A stretch of DNA of 64,000 bases from an uncultured Chryseobacterium sp. (lineage in GTDB: Bacteria; Bacteroidota; Bacteroidia; Flavobacteriales; Weeksellaceae): NCBI GenBank assembly GCA_913777465.1, contig CAJYRQ010000105.1, forward strand, positions 1 to 64,000, written 5' to 3'. Made by a program: the position numbers and the translations under genes. Within the stretch, counting starts at the first letter, position 1. Each line of letters starts with the position of its first letter. The notes beneath the pieces were generated by a model that saw only the letters and a program-made list of their open reading frames with translations, was not told the DNA's origin and did no database searches. Positions 1 through 7,110 of this stretch are shown one piece after another.

Positions 1-561
1 TTTTAATACTGCTAATACCAATCTCTGAAATTTTATGCTTTAGAAATCAGCGGTACCCAATTTTATCGGCGATAAAATCTTTGCGTCTTTTCCACGCAAA
101 GCATTTAAAAAACTTTTGCGCCTTTGCGTTTTCCAACATAATCTGCACTATAAAATTGGCCATTCACCATTCACTTACGAAGCAAAATTCACCTTTAGCA
201 GGGCCACCCCGTCAAAAATTCTTTCAGAATTTTAGCCACCTCCGGCTCGGAGGGAAATTGCGGTGAAGGTAGTTATTTCAGACTTTTGATCGGGTTGGAA
301 TGCGCAAAGGCGCAAGGCAATTTGATAATACTACTGTTGAAAGGCGCAAGGAATTTGACGCTGTCAAATTTTAATACTGCTAATACCAATCTCTGAAATT
401 TTATGCTTTAGAAATCAGCGGTACCCTATTTTATCGGCGATAAAATCTTTGAGTCTTTTCCACGTATAGTATTTAAAAAACTTTCGCACCTTTGTGCATT
501 CAATATAAGCCGCAATAAAAGATTGACCATTCACGATTCACTTGCAAAGCAAAATTCACCG
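1..561. repeat. Intergenic direct repeat, two copies about 367 bp apart
   Basis: No gene is supported here. Copy 1 (about 1-193) and copy 2 (about 369-560) share long near-identical stretches, starting with TTTTAATACTGCTAATACC and ending with a shared CAAAATTCACC. Between them, at about 200-262, lies a degenerate copy of the CCACCCCGTC...CCGGAGGG palindromic family that also surrounds the DUF559 nuclease near 59-60 kb. Short reading frames in this stretch follow the repeats and are not credible genes. Confidence 0.75.
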
Positions 562-1920
562 TTAAACCGTCATTCCGATATCGATTCCTTTGATCTTACG
601 GTACAAATCGGTGGCATAATTGTCTGTCATTCCGGAAACGAAGTCGATGACCCCCAAGACTTTCTGGTAATCGGTTCCGCTGTCATAAATGAACTGTTTT
701 GGAATCAGCTTCAGGGCTTTGGTATCATAGGATTTTCGTACATCTTTGGATTTCAGAATGGATGGGATAAAATGGTCGAGCAATTCGTACATCACATTAT
801 AGCCGGCATTTTCAATTTCCACGACCGCTTTGTGGTTGTATATTTTTTCAATGGAAAAGCTTTCGATGTCCTGCAGGGCTTTGTTTTCATCTTTATAAAG
901 ATCGAGCAAGGCTTTATCCAGGTTTCCGCTCAGGATCTTTTCAAAATCCTGTTTGTATCTTTCCATTGACGTATTGATGAGGGCATTAATGACCTTGGCC
1001 CGCAGGTATGAAATCTGCTCGTTTTCATTGGAGATGGAATTCAGCTTGCTTTCGATCCGTTTTACATCATCCGTTTCGGATTTTACCAGTTCAAAAAACA
1101 GGTTTTTACAGTCGGCCGTAGAAACTATGCCCAGGCGGTGGGCATCTTCCATATCGATGATGTTGTAGCAGATGTCGTCCGCCGCTTCCACCAGCCATAC
1201 AAACGGATGCCTTTTGAAGATGTAGGGTTCTTCGTTCTCACAGATCAATCGGGTTTCCCGGGCAATTTCAAGGAAAATGTCTTTTTCATTCTGGAAGAAA
1301 CCGAATTTTTTCCGGTGCACCACGCCCTTTGTTTTGGCAATGGCTTCACACGGATATTTGGCAATACTGGCGAGGGTGGAAAAAGTAAGCTGAATGCCTC
1401 CCGCATCCTTCCCCTGCTGCTGCTGGGCCAGAACCCGGATGGCATTGGCATTTCCTTCAAAGTTCACCAGATCGGCCCACTCTTTTTCATTGAATTTCGG
1501 CTTCAGATCCGATTCATTCCTTTCAAAGTAGCTGGCAATGGCATCTTCGCCGGAATGTCCGAAGGCCGGATTTCCGACGTCATGGCACAGACAGCCCGCC
1601 GCAATAACGTTTCCCAGGTTGTGTAGGTAAAAACTTTTCGCCTCTTCGGTTAAGTCGTTTTTAAACTGGTCGTGGATAAACTCTCCCATGACGCTTCCCA
1701 GGCTTCGTCCCACCGATGAAACTTCCAGCGAATGCGTCAGGCGGTTGTGCACGAATACACTTCCGGGCAGCGGAAAAACCTGCGTCTTGTTCTGCAGCCT
1801 TCTGAAAGCCGAAGAAAAAATAATCCGGTCGAAATCCCGCTGAAAATCCGTTCTGGAAGCTTTGGTATGCGGATTATTGCCTGTACGCTGATTCGTGAAA
1901 ATCTGGTTTAAGTTCATCAT
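562..1920 (-). CDS. dgt: Deoxyguanosinetriphosphate triphosphohydrolase (dGTPase)
   Basis: HD-domain enzyme that hydrolyses dGTP (and often other dNTPs) to the deoxynucleoside and triphosphate, acting in cytoplasmic dNTP pool control. Visible motifs are His63 in RLTHSLEV, the His113-Asp114 pair in CHDVGNPAFGHSGE and the later Asp pair at about 248-249 in VEAADDICYN, which together make the metal-binding HD set. The N-terminal R..FQRD..RI..S.AFRRLQ block is typical of the family, and 452 residues is a normal length. The frame opens with two consecutive ATG codons; the second (1917) gives the usual MNLNQIF start. A TATTTTTG box (minus strand, 1925-1932) lies only a few bases upstream, so the mRNA may be nearly leaderless. 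Symbol assigned by family recognition. Confidence 0.93.
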   Translation of the reverse strand: MMNLNQIFTNQRTGNNPHTKASRTDFQRDFDRIIFSSAFRRLQNKTQVFPLPGSVFVHNRLTHSLEVSSVGRSLGSVMGEFIHDQFKNDLTEEAKSFYLHNLGNVIAAGCLCHDVGNPAFGHSGEDAIASYFERNESDLKPKFNEKEWADLVNFEGNANAIRVLAQQQQGKDAGGIQLTFSTLASIAKYPCEAIAKTKGVVHRKKFGFFQNEKDIFLEIARETRLICENEEPYIFKRHPFVWLVEAADDICYNIIDMEDAHRLGIVSTADCKNLFFELVKSETDDVKRIESKLNSISNENEQISYLRAKVINALINTSMERYKQDFEKILSGNLDKALLDLYKDENKALQDIESFSIEKIYNHKAVVEIENAGYNVMYELLDHFIPSILKSKDVRKSYDTKALKLIPKQFIYDSGTDYQKVLGVIDFVSGMTDNYATDLYRKIKGIDIGMTV

Positions 1921-1924
1921 GCTT

Positions 1925-1932
1925 CAAAAATA
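1925..1932 (-). promoter_or_regulatory. Candidate -7 box (TATTTTTG) of dgt
   Basis: The minus strand reads TATTTTTG, matching the Bacteroidota TAnnTTTG element. It ends five bases before the first ATG, which would make the transcript almost leaderless. No clear -33 TTG was found at the usual distance. Confidence 0.35.
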
Positions 1933-1984
1933 CTTTAAATTTTATTTCTTTCTGATAAAATATTGCAATCTTGGGTGAATTTTT

Positions 1985-2570
1985 GGTATTGGAACGCGAA
2001 GCGCGCAGAGTTTTTTTAATATTACCCTTTTTAAGTTTCACAGAGCCGTTTCACTTATAAGAGACAACAGAGGCTATCCGTAATAATTATCGAAGATTAA
2101 AATCATTGGGTATGCTGTTGAACGCGAAGTGCACAGAGATTTTTTCGATATTCGCTGCTTCAAGGTTCACAAAGCCATTTCATTTATAAAAGATCACGGA
2201 AATTATTCTTATTATTTATCAGACATTAATGAAGTGAACATATTTTGGAGCACAGAGCGCACAGAGTTTTTTAATATTGCCCGCTTTAAGTTTCACAGAG
2301 CCGTTTCACTTGTAAAAGATCACGGAGATTATTTTTAATGATCATCAGACATTAATTAAGCAAACATATTTGGGAACACGAAGCGTACAGAGATTTTTTT
2401 TTCTCTCCGCTTCAAGGTTCACAAAGCCATTTCGTTTATAAACGATTACGGAGATTATTCTTATTTATTATCAGACATTAATGATATGAACATATTTTAG
2501 AGCATGAAGTGCACAGAGATTTTTTTTCTCGTCGCTTCCAGATTTACCGAGCCCTTTTATTATAAAAATT
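1985..2570. repeat. Array of about 125-bp imperfect tandem repeats
   Basis: Four to five units each contain a GAACGCGAAGCGC-type start, CAGAGATTTTTT, a CTTCAAGGTTCACAAAGCC core and TTTATAAAAGATCACGGAGA. From about 2218 the units are separated by ATCAGACATTAATGAAGTG and similar. Cores begin near 1990, 2120, 2250, 2371 and 2500. The units alternate between two variants (CAAGGTTCACAAAGCCATTTC and TAAGTTTCACAGAGCCGTTTC). Related cores occur again at 12328-12410 and 12661-12743. Reading frames inside (for example 2129-2338) are products of the repeat. Confidence 0.75.
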
Positions 2571-2651
2571 CGGTCGGTGGCAGAATAATTGCTGAATACA
2601 AGAACGGAAAATGGTCTGTTACTGAAGACCAGGAATATAAAACATAAAGCT

Positions 2652-3386
2652 ATGCCCGAAGGTCCTCCGGTTGTTCTGATGAAAGAAGACCTGCAAAAGT
2701 TTGCAGGTGAAAAGGTAATTGATGTGAAAGGAAGTTCCATTACGGAAACCTCAAAGATCAAAGGCCATATTTTACGGGAAATAAAAACCCACGGGAAACA
2801 GACCTTTCTTCTATTCGATAAGGAAAACATCCGCATCCACCTGCTGATGTTCGGTTCTTACAGCCTGACGGAGAATAAAGCCCAGGCCCATACCCTGAAG
2901 CTCGGACTGGAATTCAAAGACGGAGGCATATATTTTTACACCTGCAACGTAAAGCCGGTAGACCCTGAATTTATAGCCGGCCTCGACTGGGAAGCCGATG
3001 TGATGAGTGATGCATGGAATCCCGAAAAAGCGGAAAAGAAACTGAAAGCCCATCCTAAAATGATGGTTTGCGATGCCCTGATGGACCAGGAAATTTTTGC
3101 CGGCGTCGGCAACATCATTAAAAATGAGGCCCTCTTCAGGGTCGGCATCCATCCGGAAACGTTAATCGGCCATCTTCCGCCGGCTAAGCTAAAAGCCATG
3201 ATCGCTGAAGCCCGCATTTACAGCTTTGATTTCAAGAAATGGAGAAAGGCAAATGTACTGCGGAAACGCTTTGAAGTTTATCAACAGAAAAAATGCCCGA
3301 AGTGTGGTGAAGAAATCATCAAGAAAGAAACCGGGCATGGAAAACGCACCAGCTTCTTCTGTATAAACGACCAGAAACTTTACTGA
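2652..3386 (+). CDS. Fpg/Nei-family DNA glycosylase (endonuclease VIII-like)
   Basis: Base-excision repair enzyme predicted to remove oxidised bases and nick the abasic site. The start at 2652 gives the obligatory mature N-terminus Pro2-Glu3 (MPEGPP), where Pro2 is the catalytic nucleophile; the longer in-frame Met at 2589 would bury it. The helix-two-turn-helix block is seen in DQEIFAGVGNIIKNE (about 150-165), the region that normally contacts the abasic site. The C-terminal finger has Cys215, Cys218 and Cys237, but the fourth ligand position holds Asp240 (CIND) instead of Cys. Length is 244 aa, slightly short for the family. It stands alone downstream of a repeat array. I cannot tell Nei from Fpg specificity by eye. 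Confidence 0.88.
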   Translation: MPEGPPVVLMKEDLQKFAGEKVIDVKGSSITETSKIKGHILREIKTHGKQTFLLFDKENIRIHLLMFGSYSLTENKAQAHTLKLGLEFKDGGIYFYTCNVKPVDPEFIAGLDWEADVMSDAWNPEKAEKKLKAHPKMMVCDALMDQEIFAGVGNIIKNEALFRVGIHPETLIGHLPPAKLKAMIAEARIYSFDFKKWRKANVLRKRFEVYQQKKCPKCGEEIIKKETGHGKRTSFFCINDQKLY

Positions 3387-4131
3387 AAAACAATACAATA
3401 AAATTTATCGTCCTAAACAGCAACAGAATAGTTACCGCTTTTAAACACATAAAACGGATAACGGACTTTATCAAGAAAACAATCCATCTTTTTTAGTCAC
3501 TAATAATGACCTTCTTAAATTTTTGCACATCATTAGATCTGTTTTTACGAGTGGTTTGCTTTAGCCGAACGGTCTGATCATGTACAGCTTTTTTAATGCA
3601 ACAAATCCTCACATCTCCTATAAACAGGAAGCTTCTACAGATTTAATACGGCCTTTTTTAGAATAAGGTCTGCTCGCTGTTTGCATGGACAATATAAATC
3701 GCCATTATTAAACCTGACGAAAAGCCAATTTATAACAAGTTGAATTTCAGTTTAAAATAATATTTAGAATATAGGACATTCCTACATTTATCACATTTAA
3801 TCATCTCCTACCTATAAAAGATTATTTCTTAAAACAGCATTTTAAAATAGTTCAATAATAAGTTTTTGTAACATTCAATATCAATACAAGTCAAAAATAA
3901 GTGATATAATATTGTCTCAAAAAATTTTATTATGTATTGCATTTTTTCTTTTTTGGATTATCAACTTTTAAATGCAAGCGCAGAAATGATTAACAGATCA
4001 ATAATTTTTTACACAAAACATAATAAAAGCCTTTATAAATTTTTAATTTTATATTAAATTAATGTAAACTATTTTTATCAAAAACGTAAACAAAAACCAC
4101 TTAAAACACTGATATACATCATGATTATTTG
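3387..4131. other. AT-rich intergenic stretch without recognised features
   Basis: About 750 bp of very AT-rich DNA with no credible reading frame, hairpin or repeat family member that I could identify. It could be decayed coding sequence or a recombination remnant, but nothing in it supports a specific call. Confidence 0.5.
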
Positions 4132-4164
4132 TTTTGGAACCTGATTTTAAAGTCGTAATATTGC
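4132..4164 (+). promoter_or_regulatory. Candidate promoter of the 27-aa membrane peptide
   Basis: TTTTGG at 4132-4137 and TAATATTGC at 4156-4164 are separated by 18 bp, close to the Bacteroidota -33 TTG / -7 TAnnTTTG arrangement (one mismatch in the -7 box). Transcription would start about 45 bp before the ATG at 4213. Confidence 0.4.
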
Positions 4165-4212
4165 AAATGTAAAATCGATAATAATAAATCAAATAATTAA
4201 AAATTCAACAAA

Positions 4213-4296
4213 ATGATCACTTACATCGGAATCGCAACATGTTTAGTAGTTTTTACTTCTTATTTTGCAACTGTAAAAAGAGAACAGGGAAACTAA
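4213..4296 (+). CDS. Candidate 27-aa single-pass hydrophobic peptide
   Basis: A tiny frame, ATG to TAA, encodes a peptide with a hydrophobic core at residues 3-20 (ITYIGIATCLVVFTSYFA) and a basic tail (VKREQGN), as in one-helix membrane peptides. An A-rich leader precedes the ATG and a plausible promoter lies about 50 bp further up. It is followed by a candidate folded RNA and a strong terminator at 4478-4504, so the region could form a short transcription unit. I do not recognise a family. Type I toxin peptides and small subunits of membrane complexes have this general shape, but no function is assigned. Confidence 0.4.
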   Translation: MITYIGIATCLVVFTSYFATVKREQGN

Positions 4297-4353
4297 TTAT
4301 TTTCCGGAACTGACAATCAGTTTACGGAAAGACACAAATGAATGACATTGTAT

Positions 4354-4422
4354 ATGTTTTCAATCCGTCAGAAAGATTGACTGCTCTTTTGCCCGACCCG
4401 GGTGAAAGGGCACCGAAAACAT
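4354..4422 (+). ncRNA. Candidate structured RNA (three-way junction)
   Basis: ATGTTTTC (4354-4361) is exactly complementary to GAAAACAT (4415-4422). Inside, AATC (4362-4365) pairs with GATT (4375-4378), and TGCCC (4390-4394) pairs with GGGCA (4408-4412), giving a small three-way junction. A 28-codon frame (4338-4424) overlaps it exactly, so a coding explanation is also possible. It lies between the 27-aa frame and a terminator. I could not match it to a named riboswitch class. Confidence 0.3.
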
Positions 4423-4477
4423 AGCAAAGATTTTACACTAAGGAAGACAACTTTTAATTTTTATAATAGCCGATAGA

Positions 4478-4504
4478 GTCGAACATTTATTGTTCGGCTT
4501 TTTT
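4478..4504 (+). terminator. Rho-independent terminator upstream of the AAA ATPase
   Basis: GTCGAACA (4478-4485) pairs with TGTTCGGC (4491-4498), with one G-U pair, followed by six T. It ends whatever transcript crosses 4213-4424 and insulates the downstream AAA gene. Confidence 0.75.
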
Positions 4505-4517
4505 GTTGGATAAGCTT

Positions 4518-4525
4518 TATCTTTG
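4518..4525 (+). promoter_or_regulatory. Candidate -7 box (TATCTTTG) of the AAA ATPase
   Basis: A perfect TAnnTTTG match lies 20 bp before the ATG at 4545 and directly after the terminator. It supports the start at 4545 over the in-frame Met at 4503, which would lie inside the terminator T-run. No well-spaced -33 element is obvious. Confidence 0.45.
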
Positions 4526-4544
4526 CTGCCATAAATTGAAAGTA

Positions 4545-5252
4545 ATGAATCTGTACAACCTCATCATCCAGGACAGGGAAGAAATAACGCTTGACGACGT
4601 ATTCCTGTCGCCCCACAACAAAGAACAGTTTGTACAGCTCATCAAAGAAAATACCTATGCGAAAGAACTGCAGGAATACGGGCTTCCGGTCAACAACAAG
4701 GTGCTGCTGGAGGGAAGTTCCGGCTGTGGGAAAACGATGACGGCCAAAGCGGTTGCCAATGCCTTAGGTAAAAATATCATCATCCTTAATCTGAGCAACA
4801 TCGTATCTTCGCGGATCGGCGAAACGTCCCAGAACATCAAAATGATCTTCGACAAAGCTGCGCGGGAACGGTCGGTTCTTTTTCTGGATGAGCTCGACCA
4901 GATCGGGAAAGCCCGGGGCAGCGACGATAAAGATGTGGGCGAAATGAGAAGGCTCGTGAATACCCTGCTCCAGCTCATCGACTATTATCCCGAAAATGCC
5001 CTGCTGCTCTGTGCCACCAACCATCCGGAAATCATCGACACGGCTTTGATCAGACGGTTCCAGCTGAAGATCAGATACGAGATGCCTTCCAAAGAATTCC
5101 TCGACACCTTCTACGACCGGATCCTGGCGGCCTTCCCGGCAGATCTCCGGAACATCGACCGAAAATACGGCATTTCCTTCGCCGAAGCAAAAGACCATGC
5201 GTTCACGGTGGTGAAGGGAAATCTGATAAGAAAGCTGGAAAGGAATGCTTAA
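4545..5252 (+). CDS. AAA+ family ATPase
   Basis: Single-domain AAA+ ATPase of 235 aa. Walker A is GSSGCGKT (57-64), Walker B is VLFLDE (111-116), sensor 1 is Asn159 in ATNH, and Arg170-Arg171 lie at the arginine-finger position of the second region of homology. The short N-terminal extension (about 45 residues) carries no recognisable substrate domain, so the partner is unknown. Proteins of this layout resemble the FtsH/spastin-type AAA core without protease or membrane segment. No likely partner gene is adjacent; the next gene is 430 bp away. The start was chosen because the longer frame overlaps a terminator and promoter box. Confidence 0.85.
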   Translation: MNLYNLIIQDREEITLDDVFLSPHNKEQFVQLIKENTYAKELQEYGLPVNNKVLLEGSSGCGKTMTAKAVANALGKNIIILNLSNIVSSRIGETSQNIKMIFDKAARERSVLFLDELDQIGKARGSDDKDVGEMRRLVNTLLQLIDYYPENALLLCATNHPEIIDTALIRRFQLKIRYEMPSKEFLDTFYDRILAAFPADLRNIDRKYGISFAEAKDHAFTVVKGNLIRKLERNA

Positions 5253-5339
5253 TTACAAAAGATTGCCAAAAGATTATCACGCTGTTTGGTAAAGTCAGAT
5301 ACTGTATTCTAAAGAAAGCGCACTAAAGTTTATCCATCC

Positions 5340-5426
5340 TTTTGTCATTCCGGTACGGAATCCATACGCGAATCAATCTATGCGGTGCCCTAATACTATG
5401 TCGGGATTCCTACGGAATGACAAAAC
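5340..5426. repeat. Small TIR-bounded element (GTCATTCCG family)
   Basis: The left arm TTTTGTCATTCCG..ACGGAATCC and the right arm GGGATTCC.ACGGAATGACAAAAC are imperfect inverted repeats of about 24 bp enclosing roughly 40 bp. A second element with the same arms and core is at 35685-35773, a partial one at about 35528-35590, and arm-like fragments near 12498 and 13022. This fits a miniature non-coding mobile or palindromic repeat family; no transposase is present in the window. Confidence 0.6.
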
Positions 5427-5491
5427 AGAGGGCTTAAATCTTTTTGGCTTTTAGTTTTTTATGCTCAACGATTTAAATTAATAGTCATCCC

Positions 5492-5516
5492 GGTGGCTGA
5501 GCGGAGCCGAAGCCAC
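5492..5516. repeat. Hairpin repeat GGTGGCT...AGCCAC, copy 1
   Basis: GGTGGCT and AGCCAC are inverted arms around GAGCGGAGCCGA. Further copies of this intergenic hairpin are at 12891-12914, 13086-13111, 14773-14800, 17873-17899, 18061-18087, 20873-20900, 40504-40529 (degenerate) and 46949-46977. Confidence 0.6.
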
Positions 5517-5684
5517 GCTCCTATCTGTGCCGACCTTTGTAAGACTTTAATTTAACGGTAATGCCATACACTCCTGAACGATTACCATCAGAAGGATATT
5601 TTATTCCTAAAGAAATTTTCATCCTCATCCATATTTTTTTATCTTTACTTTTAATTTTCTCATACTAAAACGTAAAAACAACAA

Positions 5685-6092
5685 ATGGAACAGAAAATAC
5701 ATCAGGGACGGAATGTAAAACGGTTCAGGGAAATGCTCGGTATCAAACAGGAAGCCCTGGCTTTTGATCTCGGCGAAGACTGGAACCAGAAGAAAATTTC
5801 GATACTGGAACAGAAAGAAGTGGTAGAAGAAGCTTTGTTGCAGAAAATATCCGAAGTCCTGAAAATCCCGGTAGAAGCCTTCCAAAATTTCGATGAGGAG
5901 CAGGCCGTAAATGTAATTGCCAATACTTTTGGTGATCATGGTATCGGCTATCAGAAAAATGACCATCCTGTATTCCATCCTATCGAACAGATCATTAAAC
6001 TTCACGAAGAAAAAATTGCGCTTTACGAAAGAATGCTGAAGGAAAAGGGCGAGATGATGACGAGGCTGGAGACCCTGATCAGGTCCATATAA
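5685..6092 (+). CDS. XRE-family helix-turn-helix regulator with C-terminal coiled coil, copy 1
   Basis: A 135-aa DNA-binding protein. Residues about 8-65 form a Cro/C1-type HTH (RFREMLGIKQEALAFDLGE ... KISILEQK ... VLKIPVEAF), and the C-terminal third (about 100-135) is a charged heptad-like helix (KLHEEKIALYERMLKEKGEMM) likely to mediate oligomerisation. It is a close paralog of 58739-59143: the first 85 residues are almost identical, and the middle differs by an insertion/deletion. Both copies sit next to nuclease or defence-type genes. The ATG at 5685 is preceded by an A-rich leader, and the start MEQK is shared with the paralog. Target operator unknown. Confidence 0.85.
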   Translation: MEQKIHQGRNVKRFREMLGIKQEALAFDLGEDWNQKKISILEQKEVVEEALLQKISEVLKIPVEAFQNFDEEQAVNVIANTFGDHGIGYQKNDHPVFHPIEQIIKLHEEKIALYERMLKEKGEMMTRLETLIRSI

Positions 6093-6227
6093 AACTTATA
6101 CTAATTCCGGGTACGATTTTCTCTTGCTAATGAACCACGAGCATGATGCTCGCGGCAGTACTGGGGTATGACGTCCGCGGCAATGATGGGAATACGATAA
6201 CCAAAAATAAAAACTAATACCATAAAA
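6093..6227. other. Short spacer with imperfect 25-bp repeat
   Basis: The perfect palindrome CGAGCATGATGCTCG lies near 6138-6152. Two imperfect copies of an approximately 25-bp unit (CGCGGCAGTACTGGGGTATGACG and CGCGGCAATGATGGG.ATACGA) follow. No gene is seen. Confidence 0.4.
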
Positions 6228-6380
6228 ATGACAGACCAACAAAATATCCCCGTCCGGAATGCCGGAATAGTGCTGTTAAGCCCATTTATTCCCCGACTGC
6301 TTGAACGGCTGAATTTCACTGCTGATAATCACTTTACCCATCAGCAAAACCGTGAAAAAGCAGCTAGATTATATTTTTAA
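6228..6380 (+). pseudogene. Remnant of a contractile-injection-system tape-measure gene
   Basis: A 50-codon frame encodes a peptide containing NAGIVLLSPFIPRLLERL (11-28) followed by a FTADNHFTHQQNREKAARL segment. From memory of the CIS_TMP family (tape measure proteins of extracellular contractile injection systems and related T6SS-like loci), the block 'NAGLVLLWPFLPRLFERLGL...AVHLL' is its diagnostic N-terminal portion; full proteins run to several hundred residues. Here the frame stops just after AARL, and the sequence turns abruptly AT-rich. I read this as the 5' stump of such a gene truncated by the neighbouring AT-rich cassette. No other injection-system gene is in the window. The family match is by eye only. 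Confidence 0.5.
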
Positions 6381-6429
6381 ATTAAACACTTAAAATTTCT
6401 TCATTACAAATAATATTTTTTTTAATTAT

Positions 6430-6437
6430 TATATTTG
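6430..6437 (+). promoter_or_regulatory. Candidate -7 box (TATATTTG) of the HNH cassette
   Basis: A perfect TAnnTTTG match 36 bp before the HNH ATG at 6473. No clear -33 TTG is seen in the T-rich sequence upstream. Confidence 0.4.
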
Positions 6438-6472
6438 AATAGAATCAAAATAACCATATTAAAACTTTTATT

Positions 6473-7102
6473 ATGACTGAAACAGAAGTAAGTTTCACAA
6501 ATTGGCTAATTAATAAAGATTATGCCTTTTCAACTATTGACGCATATCCTTATTGGATCGGATCGAGATTAACAAAAACCTTTATGATTCCAGACATTCA
6601 AAATCTTTTAGAAATTAATGATATTGATTTTCTTAAAAATTTGGAAATTAAATATATGTCTAGAAAACTTAATAAAACAGAACAGGATCTTAGAAGTGCA
6701 ATGAGAAAATACATAGAATTCAAAATTTTTTCAGAAAGTAATAAAGATGTATTAAAAATTGAAGAAGAAAACTATGCTAGGTTAAGTTTTACTGAAGGAG
6801 GTCAAAAGGTTATTATTTCAAAAATGATCGAAAGAAATAAAAGCTTAAGAAATGAAGCTATAAAAATTCATAAACTAAACTGTCAGGTATGTGGTTTTAA
6901 TTTTGAAGAATATTATGGAAACCTAGGGAAGGATTTTATTGAAGTTCATCATTCAACGCCTTTAAGCAAAAGTTATATTCCTAAAATAGTTAATCCCAAA
7001 ACGGATTTAAGCGTTGTATGCTCAAATTGTCATAAAATGATTCACAGAAAAAAAAATATTACTCTATCTATAGTTGAATTAAAAAGAAAGTTGAAAAAGT
7101 AA
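6473..7102 (+). CDS. HNH endonuclease-domain protein in AT-rich cassette
   Basis: A 209-aa protein. The C-terminal half (about 125-195) is a canonical HNH/beta-beta-alpha-metal nuclease: zinc-type Cys137 and Cys140 (CQVC), the active-site His159-His160 in IEVHH, then Asp178 and Cys183/Cys186/His187/His191 in DLSVVCSNCHKMIH. The N-terminal part (about 6-120) is predicted helical and may be a recognition domain, but I do not recognise it. The gene is visibly more AT-rich than its neighbours and is followed eight bases later by a membrane protein gene, so the two are likely co-transcribed. Type IV restriction and other anti-phage systems use this nuclease, as do mobile elements; the role here is inferred only. 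Confidence 0.85.
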   Translation: MTETEVSFTNWLINKDYAFSTIDAYPYWIGSRLTKTFMIPDIQNLLEINDIDFLKNLEIKYMSRKLNKTEQDLRSAMRKYIEFKIFSESNKDVLKIEEENYARLSFTEGGQKVIISKMIERNKSLRNEAIKIHKLNCQVCGFNFEEYYGNLGKDFIEVHHSTPLSKSYIPKIVNPKTDLSVVCSNCHKMIHRKKNITLSIVELKRKLKK

Positions 7103-7110
7103 TTTGCACT

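Larger units (their letters stand above)
5253..5684. other. Intergenic stretch with two repeat elements
   Basis: About 430 bp without a gene. It holds a TIR-bounded GTCATTCCG element (5340-5426) and a GGTGGCT hairpin repeat (5492-5516), both listed separately. Confidence 0.6.

Noticed and set aside
523-969. 148-codon frame on the plus strand opposite dgt
   Set aside because: It lies almost wholly antisense to the well-supported dGTPase gene and has no domain signal.
2129-2338. 69-codon frame in the 125-bp repeat array
   Set aside because: The translation simply repeats the tandem unit (HRDFFDIRCFKVHKAISF-like segments).
4338-4424. 28-codon frame overlapping the candidate RNA
   Set aside because: It could be translated, but the frame coincides exactly with strong base pairing and shows no protein feature, so it was not listed as a gene.
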